Shown: positions 16,865 to 26,253, numbered from the stretch's first letter. The stretch: 64,000 nucleotides of DNA from Oscillospiraceae bacterium (GCA_017461565.1 JAFTXQ010000006.1:1-64000); one strand, 5' to 3'. The notes: generated by a model not told the origin, from the sequence alone. Numbers and translations: made by a program.

Positions 16865-17148
16865 CCGAATAGAAAACCGTTGAAGCGGAGATAACGGCAA
16901 TCATGCCTTTACAGAGAGCCTGTGGTGCTGAGAGTCAGGTAAGAAACAAGTTGTCAAATGGACCGCTGAGGGCGCAGTCAAATGTGCAATGCACAGAGTA
17001 TTCTGCGACGTGTTGGCATACGTCAGTTGCCGGGGATATGCAGGTATCCCGCAAGCGCACAGCTCGCCGCTGTGAATCAGGGTGGCACCACGGATAAGTA
17101 TTTATTCGTCCCTGACAGATGGAGTATCCTTCTGTCAGGGACGTTTTT
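16865..17148 (+). ncRNA. Tryptophan-specific T-box riboswitch
   Basis: This leader senses uncharged tRNA and controls transcription of trpB. The T-box core AGGGTGGCACCACGG lies at 17079-17093. Downstream, a 13-bp terminator stem (17107-17119 with 17131-17143) is followed by TTTTTG. The stem I region shows the usual GCTGAGAG-type loop, and TGG at 16959-16961, followed by ACCGC, is in the expected specifier position, reading Trp. That matches the downstream tryptophan synthase beta gene. Uncharged tRNA-Trp should stabilise the antiterminator and allow transcription. Confidence 0.92.
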
Positions 17149-17192
17149 GTTTCCCCGACAGTGAGGTATGGCAGATAACGGAGGTAAATACA

Positions 17193-17228
17193 ATGTTCAT
17201 ACTCTCAAAGCGATGGCGAGGCAGGTAA
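17193..17228 (+). CDS. Possible 11-codon leader peptide between T-box and trpB
   Basis: ATG at 17193 opens a short frame encoding [11 protein letters not shown], with GGAGG at 17180-17184 as a good ribosome site. It contains one Trp codon. It sits after the T-box terminator and 49 bases before trpB. It may be a coupling or leader peptide, or chance; there is no obvious second attenuator hairpin. Confidence 0.35.
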   Translation: MFILSKRWRGR

Positions 17229-17277
17229 AGTCCCAACAGCCAACAAAATACAACTGATATATACGGAGGAAACAATT

Positions 17278-18495
17278 ATGAAACACAACAACTTTGAATT
17301 TGACACCTACTTCAAGAACTACCCCGACAAGGACGGATTTTTCGGCAAATACGGCGGCTCTTATATCACCGAGGATCTGAAAAAGGCCATGGATGAGATA
17401 ACTGAAGCGTACTTCACGATATGCAAATCCAGCAGATTTATCGGAGAGCTTCGCAGGATACGCAAGGAGTTCCAGGGCAGACCTACTCCCATATCCTATC
17501 TTGAGCGTCTTTCAAAAAGCCTCGGTAACGTACAGCTCTATGTGAAGCGTGAGGACCTCAACCACACGGGCGCTCATAAGCTCAATCACTGCATGGGAGA
17601 AGCACTGCTTGCAAAATATATGGGCAAGAAAAAGGTGATAGCCGAAACAGGCGCAGGTCAGCATGGCGTTGCCCTTGCTACTGCGGCGGCTTATTTCGGT
17701 CTGGAATGTGACATATATATGGGCGCAGTGGACATCAAAAAGCAGGCGCCAAATGTTGCAAGAATGAAGATCCTTGGCGCAAATGTAGTAGAGGTAACAG
17801 ACGGTCTTGCCACTCTGAAAGAAGCGGTAGACGCTGCATTTGCCGCCTACAGCAGAGATTATAAGGACAGTATATATTGTATAGGCTCGGTAGTAGGACC
17901 TCATCCTTTTCCTATGATGGTCCGTGATTTCCAGAGCGTTGTCGGAATAGAGGCACGTGAGCAGTTTCTTGAGATGACAGGCGAGCTTCCCGACGCTGTC
18001 GTTGCCTGTGTTGGCGGTGGCTCCAATGCGATGGGTATGTTCTCGGGCTTCCTTAATGATCCTGTCGATATCTACGGTATAGAGCCCCTCGGAAGAGGAA
18101 CAGCCCTCGGCGATCACGCTGCAAGCCTCAAGTACGGCACAGAGGGTGTCATGCACGGCTTCAACAGCATAATGCTGAAGGACGAAAACGGCGAGCCTGC
18201 TCCCGTTTACTCGGTAGCTAGCGGTCTTGATTATCCCTCTTCGGGACCCGAGCACGCATTTCTGCATGATCTCGGCAGAGTGAAGTATGACGTTATAAAC
18301 GATGATGAAACGATCGACGCATTCTTTTCTCTCTCCAGAATGGAGGGTATCATCCCCGCTATCGAGAGTGCCCACGCCGTTGCATACGGCATAAAGCTCG
18401 CAAAGCAGATGGGCAGAGGCTCGGTGCTTATCAATCTTTCGGGCAGAGGCGACAAGGATATGGATTATATCATAGAAAAATACGGTATCCGTTGA
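17278..18495 (+). CDS. trpB: Tryptophan synthase beta subunit
   Basis: TrpB makes tryptophan from indole and serine with PLP. The 405-residue protein has [12 protein letters not shown], the PLP-lysine motif HTGAHKLNH (family consensus HTGAHKINN), [10 protein letters not shown] and the phosphate-binding GGGSNAMG. The start has GGAGGA ten bases upstream. No trpA or other trp gene adjoins it, and a terminator closes it, so it is transcribed alone; it could partner with a TrpA elsewhere or salvage indole from the gut. Expression is governed by the upstream Trp T-box. Confidence 0.96.
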   Translation: MKHNNFEFDTYFKNYPDKDGFFGKYGGSYITEDLKKAMDEITEAYFTICKSSRFIGELRRIRKEFQGRPTPISYLERLSKSLGNVQLYVKREDLNHTGAHKLNHCMGEALLAKYMGKKKVIAETGAGQHGVALATAAAYFGLECDIYMGAVDIKKQAPNVARMKILGANVVEVTDGLATLKEAVDAAFAAYSRDYKDSIYCIGSVVGPHPFPMMVRDFQSVVGIEAREQFLEMTGELPDAVVACVGGGSNAMGMFSGFLNDPVDIYGIEPLGRGTALGDHAASLKYGTEGVMHGFNSIMLKDENGEPAPVYSVASGLDYPSSGPEHAFLHDLGRVKYDVINDDETIDAFFSLSRMEGIIPAIESAHAVAYGIKLAKQMGRGSVLINLSGRGDKDMDYIIEKYGIR

Positions 18496-18558
18496 GACGC
18501 AACGTTGTGTTACGTAAAAAACATTAGCGGAATGATAATATAGCACATTATGAAATAG

Positions 18559-18587
18559 GTCCGATATCTCATCGGACTTATTTTTTT
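18559..18587 (+). terminator. Terminator of trpB
   Basis: GTCCGAT and ATCGGAC form a 7-bp stem with a 5-base loop, followed by a run of seven T. Confidence 0.85.
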
Positions 18588-18643
18588 GAATGATGATATT
18601 TACAAGCTATTATAATAATGTATTGATATTTTCCTGTTTTTTC

Positions 18644-18672
18644 TTGACAGTGTAGCTTTTTCGTGATATAAT
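18644..18672 (+). promoter_or_regulatory. Promoter of the murT/gatD-like operon
   Basis: TTGACA (18644-18649) and TATAAT (18667-18672) are separated by 17 bases: a consensus vegetative promoter 100 bases upstream of the first gene. Confidence 0.9.
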
Positions 18673-18774
18673 TAACTGAAGTATGCTTTTGCGTTGTAAC
18701 AGAATAAAGCTGTATCGTGGCATGAGCATACGGTTTGACATGAAATAAAGAAAATATATTAAGGAGAATCAATA

Positions 18775-20091
18775 ATGAAATACGCATTTGTTGCATTGGT
18801 CTGCAAAATGCTCACTCTTGCGGGAAAGATACTGGGCGGAGGTACTGACCTGCCCGGAAAGATCGCCCTTAAGATGTATCCGCAGATAATGAAAAAGCTC
18901 AGCTTCAAGGGAAAGGTCATTGCAGTGACAGGCTCTAACGGCAAGACCACTACATCAAATCTCATTGCGCATATAATGCGTGAGAGCGGATATAAGGTAG
19001 TAAACAACGAGCTTGGCTCCAATATGAAGAGCGGTATAACATCTGCGCTTGTAAGCGCTGCTTCGCTTTCGGGCAAGGTCAAGGCTGATTATGTTGTTCT
19101 TGAGGTGGATGAGTGCTATTCACGTTTCATTTTCGAGGACATCAAGGTCGACTATTACCTTGTGCTTAACCTGCTGCGTGATCAGGTTGCAAGAAACGGC
19201 AATCCCGATGTGGTATTTGAGAAGATCGCCGAGGCTATCTCCAAGCAGCCTGATATGACTCTGATACTCAATGCAAACGAGCCTATCAGTATGAACCTTA
19301 CTATTCCCGACAGGACGCTGTATTTTGCTATGGAGCGCACATCACGTTCCACAGACGAGTGTGTCAGTGGTACGCATGACTGCAAGATATGTCCCAGGTG
19401 CTTCCATGAGATGAAATACGATTTCTACCATTACAATCACCTTGGACAGTTCCATTGTTCCAACTGTGACTACGGAACTCCCAAGGCGGATTTCCTTGGA
19501 ACACAGATAGATTTTGATAACAAGAAGCTCCTTATCAATGGCGAGGCTGTTACCATCCCGTTCGATACCACTTTTAATATGTTCAACAGCATTGCAGCCT
19601 GCGCAGTGTGCAGCACTGTGGGTATCACAATGGAGCAGTTCAGGAGCGGTATAGCAGGCTTCAAGGGCGCCAAGGGCAGACGTGAGAGCTTCAGCTTTGA
19701 GGGCAGGACAGTAAACCTTATGCTGACAAAACAGAATGCGGCATCGCTTGACCAGTCGATCTCCTTTGTACTGGAGCAGGAGGGTGACAAGACTATACTT
19801 CTGTTTGTGAATAATGTTATCTATCTTGACTATAAGGATGTTTCCTGGTTGTACGATGTTGCGTTCCAGCGCCTTAACGGTAAGGTCAAGAATGTTGTTT
19901 GCTCGGGAAACCGTGCGCTTGATACCGCTATCCGTCTTAAGGCTGCGGGCATACCCGAGGATGTGCTCATCTATGAGAACGATATTACCAAGGTAAAGGA
20001 CGCTTTGCGCCGTACCGAGGGCGACATCTACATTCTTGCCGCATCTGCATTCGGCGATGAGGGCAAAATAATCGAGGAGCTGAAAAAGTAA
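18775..20091 (+). CDS. murT: MurT-like Mur ligase family protein
   Basis: MurT is the ATP-using subunit of lipid II isoglutaminyl synthase, which amidates D-Glu in peptidoglycan stem peptides. The 438-residue protein has the Mur ligase P-loop GSNGKTTTSNLI, a MurT-type four-Cys zinc ribbon inserted in the middle domain (CKICPRC and CSNC, about 201-228), and the MurT C-terminal domain. Its stop overlaps the start of a GatD-like gene (TAATG). The segment LTKQNAASLDQS differs from the KNPxGxNE-type sequence I expect in MurT, so substrate may differ. N-terminal hydrophobic residues suggest membrane proximity. Confidence 0.85.
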   Translation: MKYAFVALVCKMLTLAGKILGGGTDLPGKIALKMYPQIMKKLSFKGKVIAVTGSNGKTTTSNLIAHIMRESGYKVVNNELGSNMKSGITSALVSAASLSGKVKADYVVLEVDECYSRFIFEDIKVDYYLVLNLLRDQVARNGNPDVVFEKIAEAISKQPDMTLILNANEPISMNLTIPDRTLYFAMERTSRSTDECVSGTHDCKICPRCFHEMKYDFYHYNHLGQFHCSNCDYGTPKADFLGTQIDFDNKKLLINGEAVTIPFDTTFNMFNSIAACAVCSTVGITMEQFRSGIAGFKGAKGRRESFSFEGRTVNLMLTKQNAASLDQSISFVLEQEGDKTILLFVNNVIYLDYKDVSWLYDVAFQRLNGKVKNVVCSGNRALDTAIRLKAAGIPEDVLIYENDITKVKDALRRTEGDIYILAASAFGDEGKIIEELKK

Positions 20092-20813
20092 TGAAAACTG
20101 TAAAAATACTTCACTTATATTCACAGGCGATGGATCTTTACGGCGATTATAACAACATCACCGTGCTGTGCCAGCGTATAAAGGAAACAGGAAACGATGT
20201 TGAGGTCACCGCTCCCGGGCTTTATGAGCCGATAGAGCTTGATGGCTATGATATGGTCTACATAGGTCACGGCAAGGCACGTAATCTCGCTGCAATATCG
20301 GAGCATTTTGTGAGCCATGCCGACATAATCAAGGAAGCTATCGAAAACGGACAGGTATGGTATGCCTCAGGAAATTCAAGAGAGCTTTTCGGAGAGAGCT
20401 TCACCTCTCCCGATGGCAAGGAGCATGAGGGAATAGGCCTGTTTGATTATCGTGGTGTGGAGACAAATCAGGTGTTTGTCTGTGATATGATAGGCAGACC
20501 AGACTATGACAAGGATGAGATAGTTTACGGATTTGCAAACCGCACAGCTTATCTTGAGGGAAAGAATAAATATCCGCTGTTTGATGTCATCACAGGCTTC
20601 AGTGATGGCAGCGCCCCCAATGGACTTGAGGGCACTCATTACAAGAATTTCTTTGGTACATGGGGAATAGGTCCTGTGCTGGTGCGTAATCCCTCATTTA
20701 TGAAGCATATACTGAAGCTGCTTCTCGGAGATGACTACAAGGAGTGCGATTTTACTCTTGAGCAGAATGCGCTTGACCTTGTTATAGCCGAGTTCAAAGA
20801 TAAAAAAGACTGA
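20091..20813 (+). CDS. gatD: GatD-like glutamine amidotransferase subunit lacking catalytic residues
   Basis: GatD normally hydrolyses glutamine and channels ammonia to MurT. The 240-residue protein matches the family fold and landmarks: DLYGDYNNI, SPDGKEHEGIGLFDY and GTHYKNFFGTW-GPVL. The nucleophile region, ICGGYQ-like in GatD, reads YASGNSRELFG with no Cys, and the His in GTYLHGP reads GTWGIGP. Both catalytic residues are therefore missing. It overlaps murT by one base and should form the complex, but probably cannot release ammonia from glutamine. Confidence 0.82.
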   Translation: MKTVKILHLYSQAMDLYGDYNNITVLCQRIKETGNDVEVTAPGLYEPIELDGYDMVYIGHGKARNLAAISEHFVSHADIIKEAIENGQVWYASGNSRELFGESFTSPDGKEHEGIGLFDYRGVETNQVFVCDMIGRPDYDKDEIVYGFANRTAYLEGKNKYPLFDVITGFSDGSAPNGLEGTHYKNFFGTWGIGPVLVRNPSFMKHILKLLLGDDYKECDFTLEQNALDLVIAEFKDKKD

Positions 20814-20831
20814 TATACGGAGGTTTGGTGA

Positions 20832-22262
20832 ATGAGTAATAACGAAAATGAACAGAAGCTTGCCCGTAATCTTAAACCGATAAATGTATGGGCGTTGGCA
20901 CTGGGCAGTATAATCGGCTGGGGCGCATTTGTAATGCCCGGCAACACATTCCTGCCTAATGCAGGCCCTCTCGGTACGGCAATCGCTATGACGATTGCTG
21001 CGCTGATAATGATCTCTATCGCATTCAACTACAGCTATATGATAAACCGTTTCCCCGTTGCGGGCGGTGAGTATGTGTATACCAAGGAATCCTTTGGTAA
21101 GATAATGGGCTTTATCTGTGCATGGTTCTTAGGTCTGTCATATCTTGCTATTGTTCCCCTTAACGCTACGGCGCTGGCGCTTATCGGACGCAATCTGTTT
21201 CCTGCGGTGTTCCAGTGGGGTCATCTTTATACCGTTGAGGGCTATGGCATCTACCTTGGCGAGGTGCTTCTTGCGGTGGTTGCGCTTGTGCTTTTTGCGT
21301 TCCTGTGCATCCGTGGTGTAGGAGTTGCAGGTAAGTTCCAGACCTTCCTTGCGTTTGCATTGGTGGGTTGTGTGCTGCTTCTCGGTATTGCTGCACTTAT
21401 CAGTCCCGCAGCAACCATTGAAAATCTTACACCTGCGTTCCAGCAGACAGCCTCGGGCGACATCAATATCGGTGGTATCGTTGCTGTTATCGCTGTTGCT
21501 CCCTGGGCTTTCGTAGGCTTCGACTCTATTCCTCAGGCATCTGAGGAGTTCAACTTCTCTCCTAAGAAGAGCAAGATCATCATGGTGCTTTCCATCCTGT
21601 TCGGCGGTCTGCTTTATATCGTGCTTAATACGATAACAGCGGCTGTTGTTCCCGATGGTTATGCAAACTGGACCGAGTACATAGCTGCCGCAGGCAGCCT
21701 TGAGGGTATCAAGTCCATGCCTACTTTCAATGCGGCTGAAACGCTGCTTGGTATCCCCGGACTTATCATCCTGTCCATTGCATTGTTCTGTGCGGTGCTT
21801 AGTGGAATGATAGGCTTTTATATGGCTACCAGCCGTCTGCTGTACTCCATCGCAAAGGACAATGTGCTGCCCTCTGCATTTGCAAAGCTTCACCCCAAAT
21901 ACAAGACGCCCTATGTCGCTATCCTGTTTGTAATGGGCATTTCCCTTATTGCTCCCTGGTTCGGACGTGAGGTGCTCGGCTGGATAGTTGATATGTCCTC
22001 CATCGGTGCGGCTATCGGTTATGCTTTCACCTCTGCTGCGACGTTCATGACTATCAGAAAGTACCGTGACGCAGGCGCCGGTCTTAAGATAAACAGCGTG
22101 ATCGGTACGCTGTTCTCGCTGGCCTTTGTCGTTATGCTGCTCAGTCCCAAGGAGTGGGGCTACGGCGGACTTGGAATACAGTCACGTATTGCGCTGGTAG
22201 TATGGTGCGTGCTGGGCGTAGTGATGTTCGTAGTAAGCCATTTTAAGAAGAAAAAGGCGTGA
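20832..22262 (+). CDS. APC superfamily amino acid permease
   Basis: This 476-residue integral membrane protein has about twelve hydrophobic segments. The first carries the APC unwound-helix motif GSIIGWGAFVMPG. It probably moves amino acids in symport or exchange; substrate cannot be told. GGAGG lies eight bases before the ATG, 18 bases after gatD, so it is likely cotranscribed with the murT/gatD-like pair. It ends KKKKA and is followed by a strong terminator. Confidence 0.9.
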   Translation: MSNNENEQKLARNLKPINVWALALGSIIGWGAFVMPGNTFLPNAGPLGTAIAMTIAALIMISIAFNYSYMINRFPVAGGEYVYTKESFGKIMGFICAWFLGLSYLAIVPLNATALALIGRNLFPAVFQWGHLYTVEGYGIYLGEVLLAVVALVLFAFLCIRGVGVAGKFQTFLAFALVGCVLLLGIAALISPAATIENLTPAFQQTASGDINIGGIVAVIAVAPWAFVGFDSIPQASEEFNFSPKKSKIIMVLSILFGGLLYIVLNTITAAVVPDGYANWTEYIAAAGSLEGIKSMPTFNAAETLLGIPGLIILSIALFCAVLSGMIGFYMATSRLLYSIAKDNVLPSAFAKLHPKYKTPYVAILFVMGISLIAPWFGREVLGWIVDMSSIGAAIGYAFTSAATFMTIRKYRDAGAGLKINSVIGTLFSLAFVVMLLSPKEWGYGGLGIQSRIALVVWCVLGVVMFVVSHFKKKKA

Positions 22263-22275
22263 TCAGATAAGAAAA

Positions 22276-22303
22276 AATACCCGTGAAAACATTCACGGGT
22301 ATT
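22276..22303 (+). terminator. Terminator after the APC permease
   Basis: AATACCCGTGAA and TTCACGGGTATT form a perfect 12-bp stem with loop AACA, followed by TTTGG. Confidence 0.92.
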
Positions 22304-22379
22304 TTTGGCGTATGCTGCTTAATTTTCAGGGCTGCTGTATATAATAATGCAGCACAGGATCTTTTGATCCCTTGATTTG

Positions 22380-22408
22380 TTGACATAACGGCTCGTTTGT
22401 GATAAACT
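22380..22408 (+). promoter_or_regulatory. Promoter of the PepV-like gene
   Basis: TTGACA (22380-22385) and TAAACT (22403-22408) are 17 bases apart. A TATAAT at 22410-22415 is closer to consensus but 24 bases from the -35. Confidence 0.65.
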
Positions 22409-22444
22409 TTATAATGATCATAATAACCAAAAAGGAGATTAAAA

Positions 22445-23824
22445 ATGCTTTCAAAGATGAATGAATATATGCGTTCCAATAAGGATAATATGCTTTCGCT
22501 GCTTGCGGAGCTTATTGAGATACCTAGCGTAAGGGGAGATGCGACACCTGGCGCCCCTTTTGGAGAGGAGCCTAAGCGTGCGCTTGACAAAATGCTTGAA
22601 ATTTGCGAGAATATGGGTCTTAAGACCGCTTGTTGTGAAAATGTCGTAGGAAGTGCCGATTATGCTCCCGATGGCTCAGAGGTGGAGCTTGGTATACTAT
22701 GTCATCTTGATGTGGTGCCTGTGGAGCCTGCAAACTGGAGCTATCCACCTTTTAAGCTTACTGAAAAGGATGGAATACTTTACGGGCGTGGCGTTATCGA
22801 TGACAAAGGTCCTGCTGTTGCGGCACTGTATGCAATCAAGTGCATAAAGGACCTCGGTATACCGCTTAAAAAGGGCGTGCGTTTCATCTTCGGTACTGAT
22901 GAAGAGAACGGCAGCGGTGATATGGAGATCTATATGAAGCACGAGAAGATGCCCCCCTGCGTGTTCACGCCCGATGGCAGCTTTCCTGTGATCAATGTCG
23001 AAAAGGGTATGATGCGCTCTTTCTTCAAGGGCGGCTACGATGGCGGCAGTGTGCGCTGCTTCCACGGCGGAAGTATCCCCAATGCTGTGCCTGACAAGGC
23101 TTATGCAGAGGTGCTGGTATCACTTGATGCTGTAAATAACGCTATTGCCGAGGATAAGAGCGGCGCTGTATTCACTGTCGAGGATATCGGCGGTGCGGTA
23201 AAGATAAGCGCAGACGGAAAGTCCGCTCACGCCTCCACTCCCGAGGCGGGAATAAACGCTGTTACGGCTCTTATCTCGCTGATAAACAGACTGGGCTTTG
23301 AGGGTTCACAGGCGGATATCCTTAAGGGGCTGGAAAAGGCATTCCCTTGCGGTGAAACGGACGCTGAATCTGTGGGTCTTAAGGCGCAGGACAAGACAGG
23401 AGCGACGACTATCGTGTTCAGCATCTTCGATATGGAGAACGGCGAGTGCAGCGGCGTAGTTGATGTGCGCTTCCCCACCTGTCTTGACCTTAAGACGGTA
23501 GAGGAGAAGGAGCGTGCTGCTTTTGCGGCGGCAGGCTGCGAGCTTGACAGGTTCATGGGTGATGAGCCTCATTGCGTTGACGAGGACAGCGAGTTCGTAC
23601 AGGCGCTGCTTCGTGTTTACGAGCGTGTCGAGGGCGAAAAGGGCAGGTGCATTGCTATCGGCGGTGGCACCTATGTTCATCACATCGACGGCGGAGTTGC
23701 GTTCGGCGTAGAGCGTGGCGATACCGACTATCACATGCACGGTGCGGACGAGTTCTTCCCTGTTGAGGAGCTGCTTCGTGATGCGGTGATGTTTGCGGCA
23801 GCCATAGTAGAAATATGTGGATAA
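22445..23824 (+). CDS. PepV-like M20 family dipeptidase
   Basis: This 459-residue cytoplasmic dizinc peptidase probably cleaves dipeptides. Metal ligands and catalytic residues are visible in ILCHLDVVP, GVIDDKGPAV, FGTDEENGS and the C-terminal ADEFFP; the motif WSYPPF...LYGRG is typical of PepV. A lid domain occupies about 185-300. ATG at 22445 follows AAGGAG. The gene is followed by a terminator 10 bases downstream. Confidence 0.93.
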   Translation: MLSKMNEYMRSNKDNMLSLLAELIEIPSVRGDATPGAPFGEEPKRALDKMLEICENMGLKTACCENVVGSADYAPDGSEVELGILCHLDVVPVEPANWSYPPFKLTEKDGILYGRGVIDDKGPAVAALYAIKCIKDLGIPLKKGVRFIFGTDEENGSGDMEIYMKHEKMPPCVFTPDGSFPVINVEKGMMRSFFKGGYDGGSVRCFHGGSIPNAVPDKAYAEVLVSLDAVNNAIAEDKSGAVFTVEDIGGAVKISADGKSAHASTPEAGINAVTALISLINRLGFEGSQADILKGLEKAFPCGETDAESVGLKAQDKTGATTIVFSIFDMENGECSGVVDVRFPTCLDLKTVEEKERAAFAAAGCELDRFMGDEPHCVDEDSEFVQALLRVYERVEGEKGRCIAIGGGTYVHHIDGGVAFGVERGDTDYHMHGADEFFPVEELLRDAVMFAAAIVEICG

Positions 23825-23832
23825 AAACAGTA

Positions 23833-23855
23833 AAGGGCGGAGCATATCCGCCCTT
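23833..23855 (+). terminator. Terminator after the PepV-like gene
   Basis: AAGGGCGGA and TCCGCCCTT form a 9-bp stem with a 5-base loop, then TTGTTTG. The following gene starts only 24 bases later, so partial readthrough is likely. Confidence 0.7.
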
Positions 23856-23878
23856 GTTTGTAATATGAGAGGTGCACA

Positions 23879-25087
23879 ATGTCGCTTAACAACAGGAAAA
23901 AGGACTTTACGCCCTTTGATATGAAAAAGCCGCCGAAAAAACCGAACCCTCTGCTTATGCCTGTAATGTGGGCGGCGAGCTTTGTCTGCACACGCAGATT
24001 TTCGCTGAAGATAGACAAGAGCGCTGTAAAGGGGCTTAAGCCGCCGTATCTTGTGCTTGCCACACATCAGGGCTTTGCGGATTATTATATCGCACCGCTT
24101 GCGCTGTTTCCGCACAGGGCGGGATATGTTTCGGATATGGAGGGTTTTGCCGCTTTCGGTGAGCACCTATACCGTGGCATCGGCTGTATAGGTAAGCGAC
24201 GTTTCGTGCCCGACCCGTCGGTGATAGTGAATATCCGTCACATACTGCGGCAGGGCAGACCCGCGGTGCTGTATCCCGAGTCCCGCCACTGCAATGCGGG
24301 AGTTACCTCGCTTGTTCCCGCCAACATGGGTAAGCTGTGCAAGCTTCTGGGCGTACCTGTTGTGACGCTCGCCGCAAAGGGCTGCTACCTTGCTAACCCT
24401 TTCTGGGACGAGGAGCACACCCGTCCTGCGAAAATAACGGCAAAGCTCGAGTGTATATGCACAGCGGAGCAGCTTGCGGATATCAGCGCCGATGAGCTTC
24501 AGCAGCGGATAGAAGAAAAGCTTGCTTATAACGAGTACGAGTATCAGCAGGCGGCAGGAATACGCATTACATATAAGGAGCGGTGCAGGGGGCTTCACAA
24601 GGCGCTTTACCGTTGCCACGCCTGTAAGGCGGAGTTCAGTATGAGGAGTGAGGGGAGCCGCATCTTCTGCGAAAGCTGCGGCGCATCCTGGGAGATGGAC
24701 GAGTACGGCTCCCTCGGGGATATCTCGGTGCCCGAATGGTACGAAGAACAGCGTGCTGCTGTAATGGATGAGATACAGTGCGGCAAATATACAGCTGATT
24801 TTATTGTAAATATCGAGGCGCTGCCGAATGAAAAGGGGTTCATCTCTATGGGTGAAGGACGGCTAGTTCACAGTGCGGAGGGATTTGCGCTCACGCTGTC
24901 CGACCGCACGCTGAAATTCAGCTCCCGTACTATGGAATCGGTGCAGACGGAGTATGACTATCGTGGGCGTGGCACCTGCCTTGTACTGTCCGACAGAGAC
25001 TGCTGCTATTACTGTTATTGCAGCGCACCTGATTTCAATGTAACAAAAATACAGTTTGCGGCAGAGTTTTTTCACACAGACCCTTGA
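23879..25087 (+). CDS. Lysophospholipid acyltransferase-like protein with C-terminal zinc ribbon
   Basis: The first 240 residues match the PlsC/LPLAT fold: the catalytic HX4D is H63-QGFA-D68 and the glycerolipid-binding motif III is YPESRHC. It would acylate a lysophospholipid or related lipid at the membrane. Unlike ordinary PlsC, it has a zinc ribbon (CHAC and CESC, about 246-270) and a further 130-residue C-terminal domain with an unusual Cys-rich patch (DCCYYCYC). I do not recognise that domain. It may be cotranscribed with the zinc-ribbon gene downstream, though that gene has its own promoter. Confidence 0.8.
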   Translation: MSLNNRKKDFTPFDMKKPPKKPNPLLMPVMWAASFVCTRRFSLKIDKSAVKGLKPPYLVLATHQGFADYYIAPLALFPHRAGYVSDMEGFAAFGEHLYRGIGCIGKRRFVPDPSVIVNIRHILRQGRPAVLYPESRHCNAGVTSLVPANMGKLCKLLGVPVVTLAAKGCYLANPFWDEEHTRPAKITAKLECICTAEQLADISADELQQRIEEKLAYNEYEYQQAAGIRITYKERCRGLHKALYRCHACKAEFSMRSEGSRIFCESCGASWEMDEYGSLGDISVPEWYEEQRAAVMDEIQCGKYTADFIVNIEALPNEKGFISMGEGRLVHSAEGFALTLSDRTLKFSSRTMESVQTEYDYRGRGTCLVLSDRDCCYYCYCSAPDFNVTKIQFAAEFFHTDP

Positions 25088-25113
25088 CTTTGTCGGCTTT
25101 TGTGTGATATACT
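25084..25113 (+). promoter_or_regulatory. Promoter of the zinc-ribbon membrane pair
   Basis: TTGACT (25084-25089), overlapping the upstream stop codon, and TATACT (25108-25113) are 18 bases apart. Confidence 0.7.
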
Positions 25114-25161
25114 TTTATAAACTAAACCAATAACAGACTATCACGACAGAAAGGTGTTATT

Positions 25162-26241
25162 ATGGCTGAATTGCTTGAGTACGAATGCCCGTGTTGCGGC
25201 GGTAAGATCGAGTTTGACAGTGCCTCGCAGGCGATGAAGTGTCCCTACTGCGACACCACGTTTGAGATGGATGCGCTGAAGAACTATTCCGACATCATGA
25301 ACGAGCAGACCCAGGATGATATGACCTGGGATGTCACTCCGGGTGGAGAATGGCAGGAGGGCGAAACGGCAGGTATGTCCGTTTATAGCTGTAACTCCTG
25401 TGGCGGCGAGATCGTTGCGGATCAGACCACAGGTGCCACAAGCTGTCCCTACTGCGACAGCCCCGTTGTGCTTTCGGGTCAGTTCAAGGGCGATCTGCGT
25501 CCCGATTATGTTATCCCCTTCAAGTTCGACAAAGAAGCGGCAAAGAACTCACTCAGGAAGCATCTTGAGGGCAAATGGCTGCTGCCAAAGGCTTTCAAGG
25601 ACGAGAACCACATCGACGAGATCAAGTGTGTGTATGTCCCTTTCTGGCTGTTTGACGCTTCCGCAAAGGGCAGGATAGTGTACAAGGCTACCAGAGTGCG
25701 CCGCTGGGAGGACAATAACTATCGCTACAAGGAAACAAAGTTCTATTCCGTTATCCGTGCAGGCGGACTGCGCTGCAAGAACGTCCCCGTTGACGGCTCC
25801 TCAAAGATGCCCGACGACCTTATGGAGTCCATCGAGCCGTTCAATTACAGCGAGCTTCAGCCCTTCAATACTGCGTATCTTTCAGGATACCTCGCAGATA
25901 AGTATGACGTTACCGCCGAGGACAGCATAGACCGTGCAAATCAGCGTGTAAAGCAGAGTGTGCGTGATGAGATCGCTGCCACTGTAAAGGGCTATGATAC
26001 TGTTTCGCAGCAGCGCGAGTCCATCAGCTTACAGAACGGCACCGCAAAATATGTGCTGTGTCCCGTGTGGATACTCAATACTACATGGAATAATGAGAAG
26101 TTCCTGTTCGCTATGAACGGACAGACTGGTAAGTTTGTCGGAAATCTTCCTGTTGATATGGGAAAATTCTGGCGCTGGCTGCTGATATTCTCCGCAATAC
26201 TCGGTCCTATCGGCGGAATCATCGGCGCATTCTTGGGTTAA
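25162..26241 (+). CDS. Double zinc-ribbon protein with C-terminal membrane segment
   Basis: This 359-residue protein is of unknown function and of a type common in Firmicutes. It has two zinc ribbons, CPCCGGKIEFD with CPYCDTTFE at about 10-33 and CNSCGGEIVAD with CPYCDSPVV at about 77-101, then a conserved soluble domain, and ends with a hydrophobic helix (about 333-358). The soluble domain contains YVPFWLFDASAKG and a matching CPVWILNT. AAAGG precedes the start. The downstream small membrane protein begins 12 bases later, so they probably act together. Confidence 0.8.
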   Translation: MAELLEYECPCCGGKIEFDSASQAMKCPYCDTTFEMDALKNYSDIMNEQTQDDMTWDVTPGGEWQEGETAGMSVYSCNSCGGEIVADQTTGATSCPYCDSPVVLSGQFKGDLRPDYVIPFKFDKEAAKNSLRKHLEGKWLLPKAFKDENHIDEIKCVYVPFWLFDASAKGRIVYKATRVRRWEDNNYRYKETKFYSVIRAGGLRCKNVPVDGSSKMPDDLMESIEPFNYSELQPFNTAYLSGYLADKYDVTAEDSIDRANQRVKQSVRDEIAATVKGYDTVSQQRESISLQNGTAKYVLCPVWILNTTWNNEKFLFAMNGQTGKFVGNLPVDMGKFWRWLLIFSAILGPIGGIIGAFLG

Positions 26242-26253
26242 GGAGGTACGGAT

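Noticed and set aside
16903-17097. 64-residue open frame in the trpB leader
   Set aside because: It lies wholly inside the T-box RNA, whose conserved elements explain the sequence.
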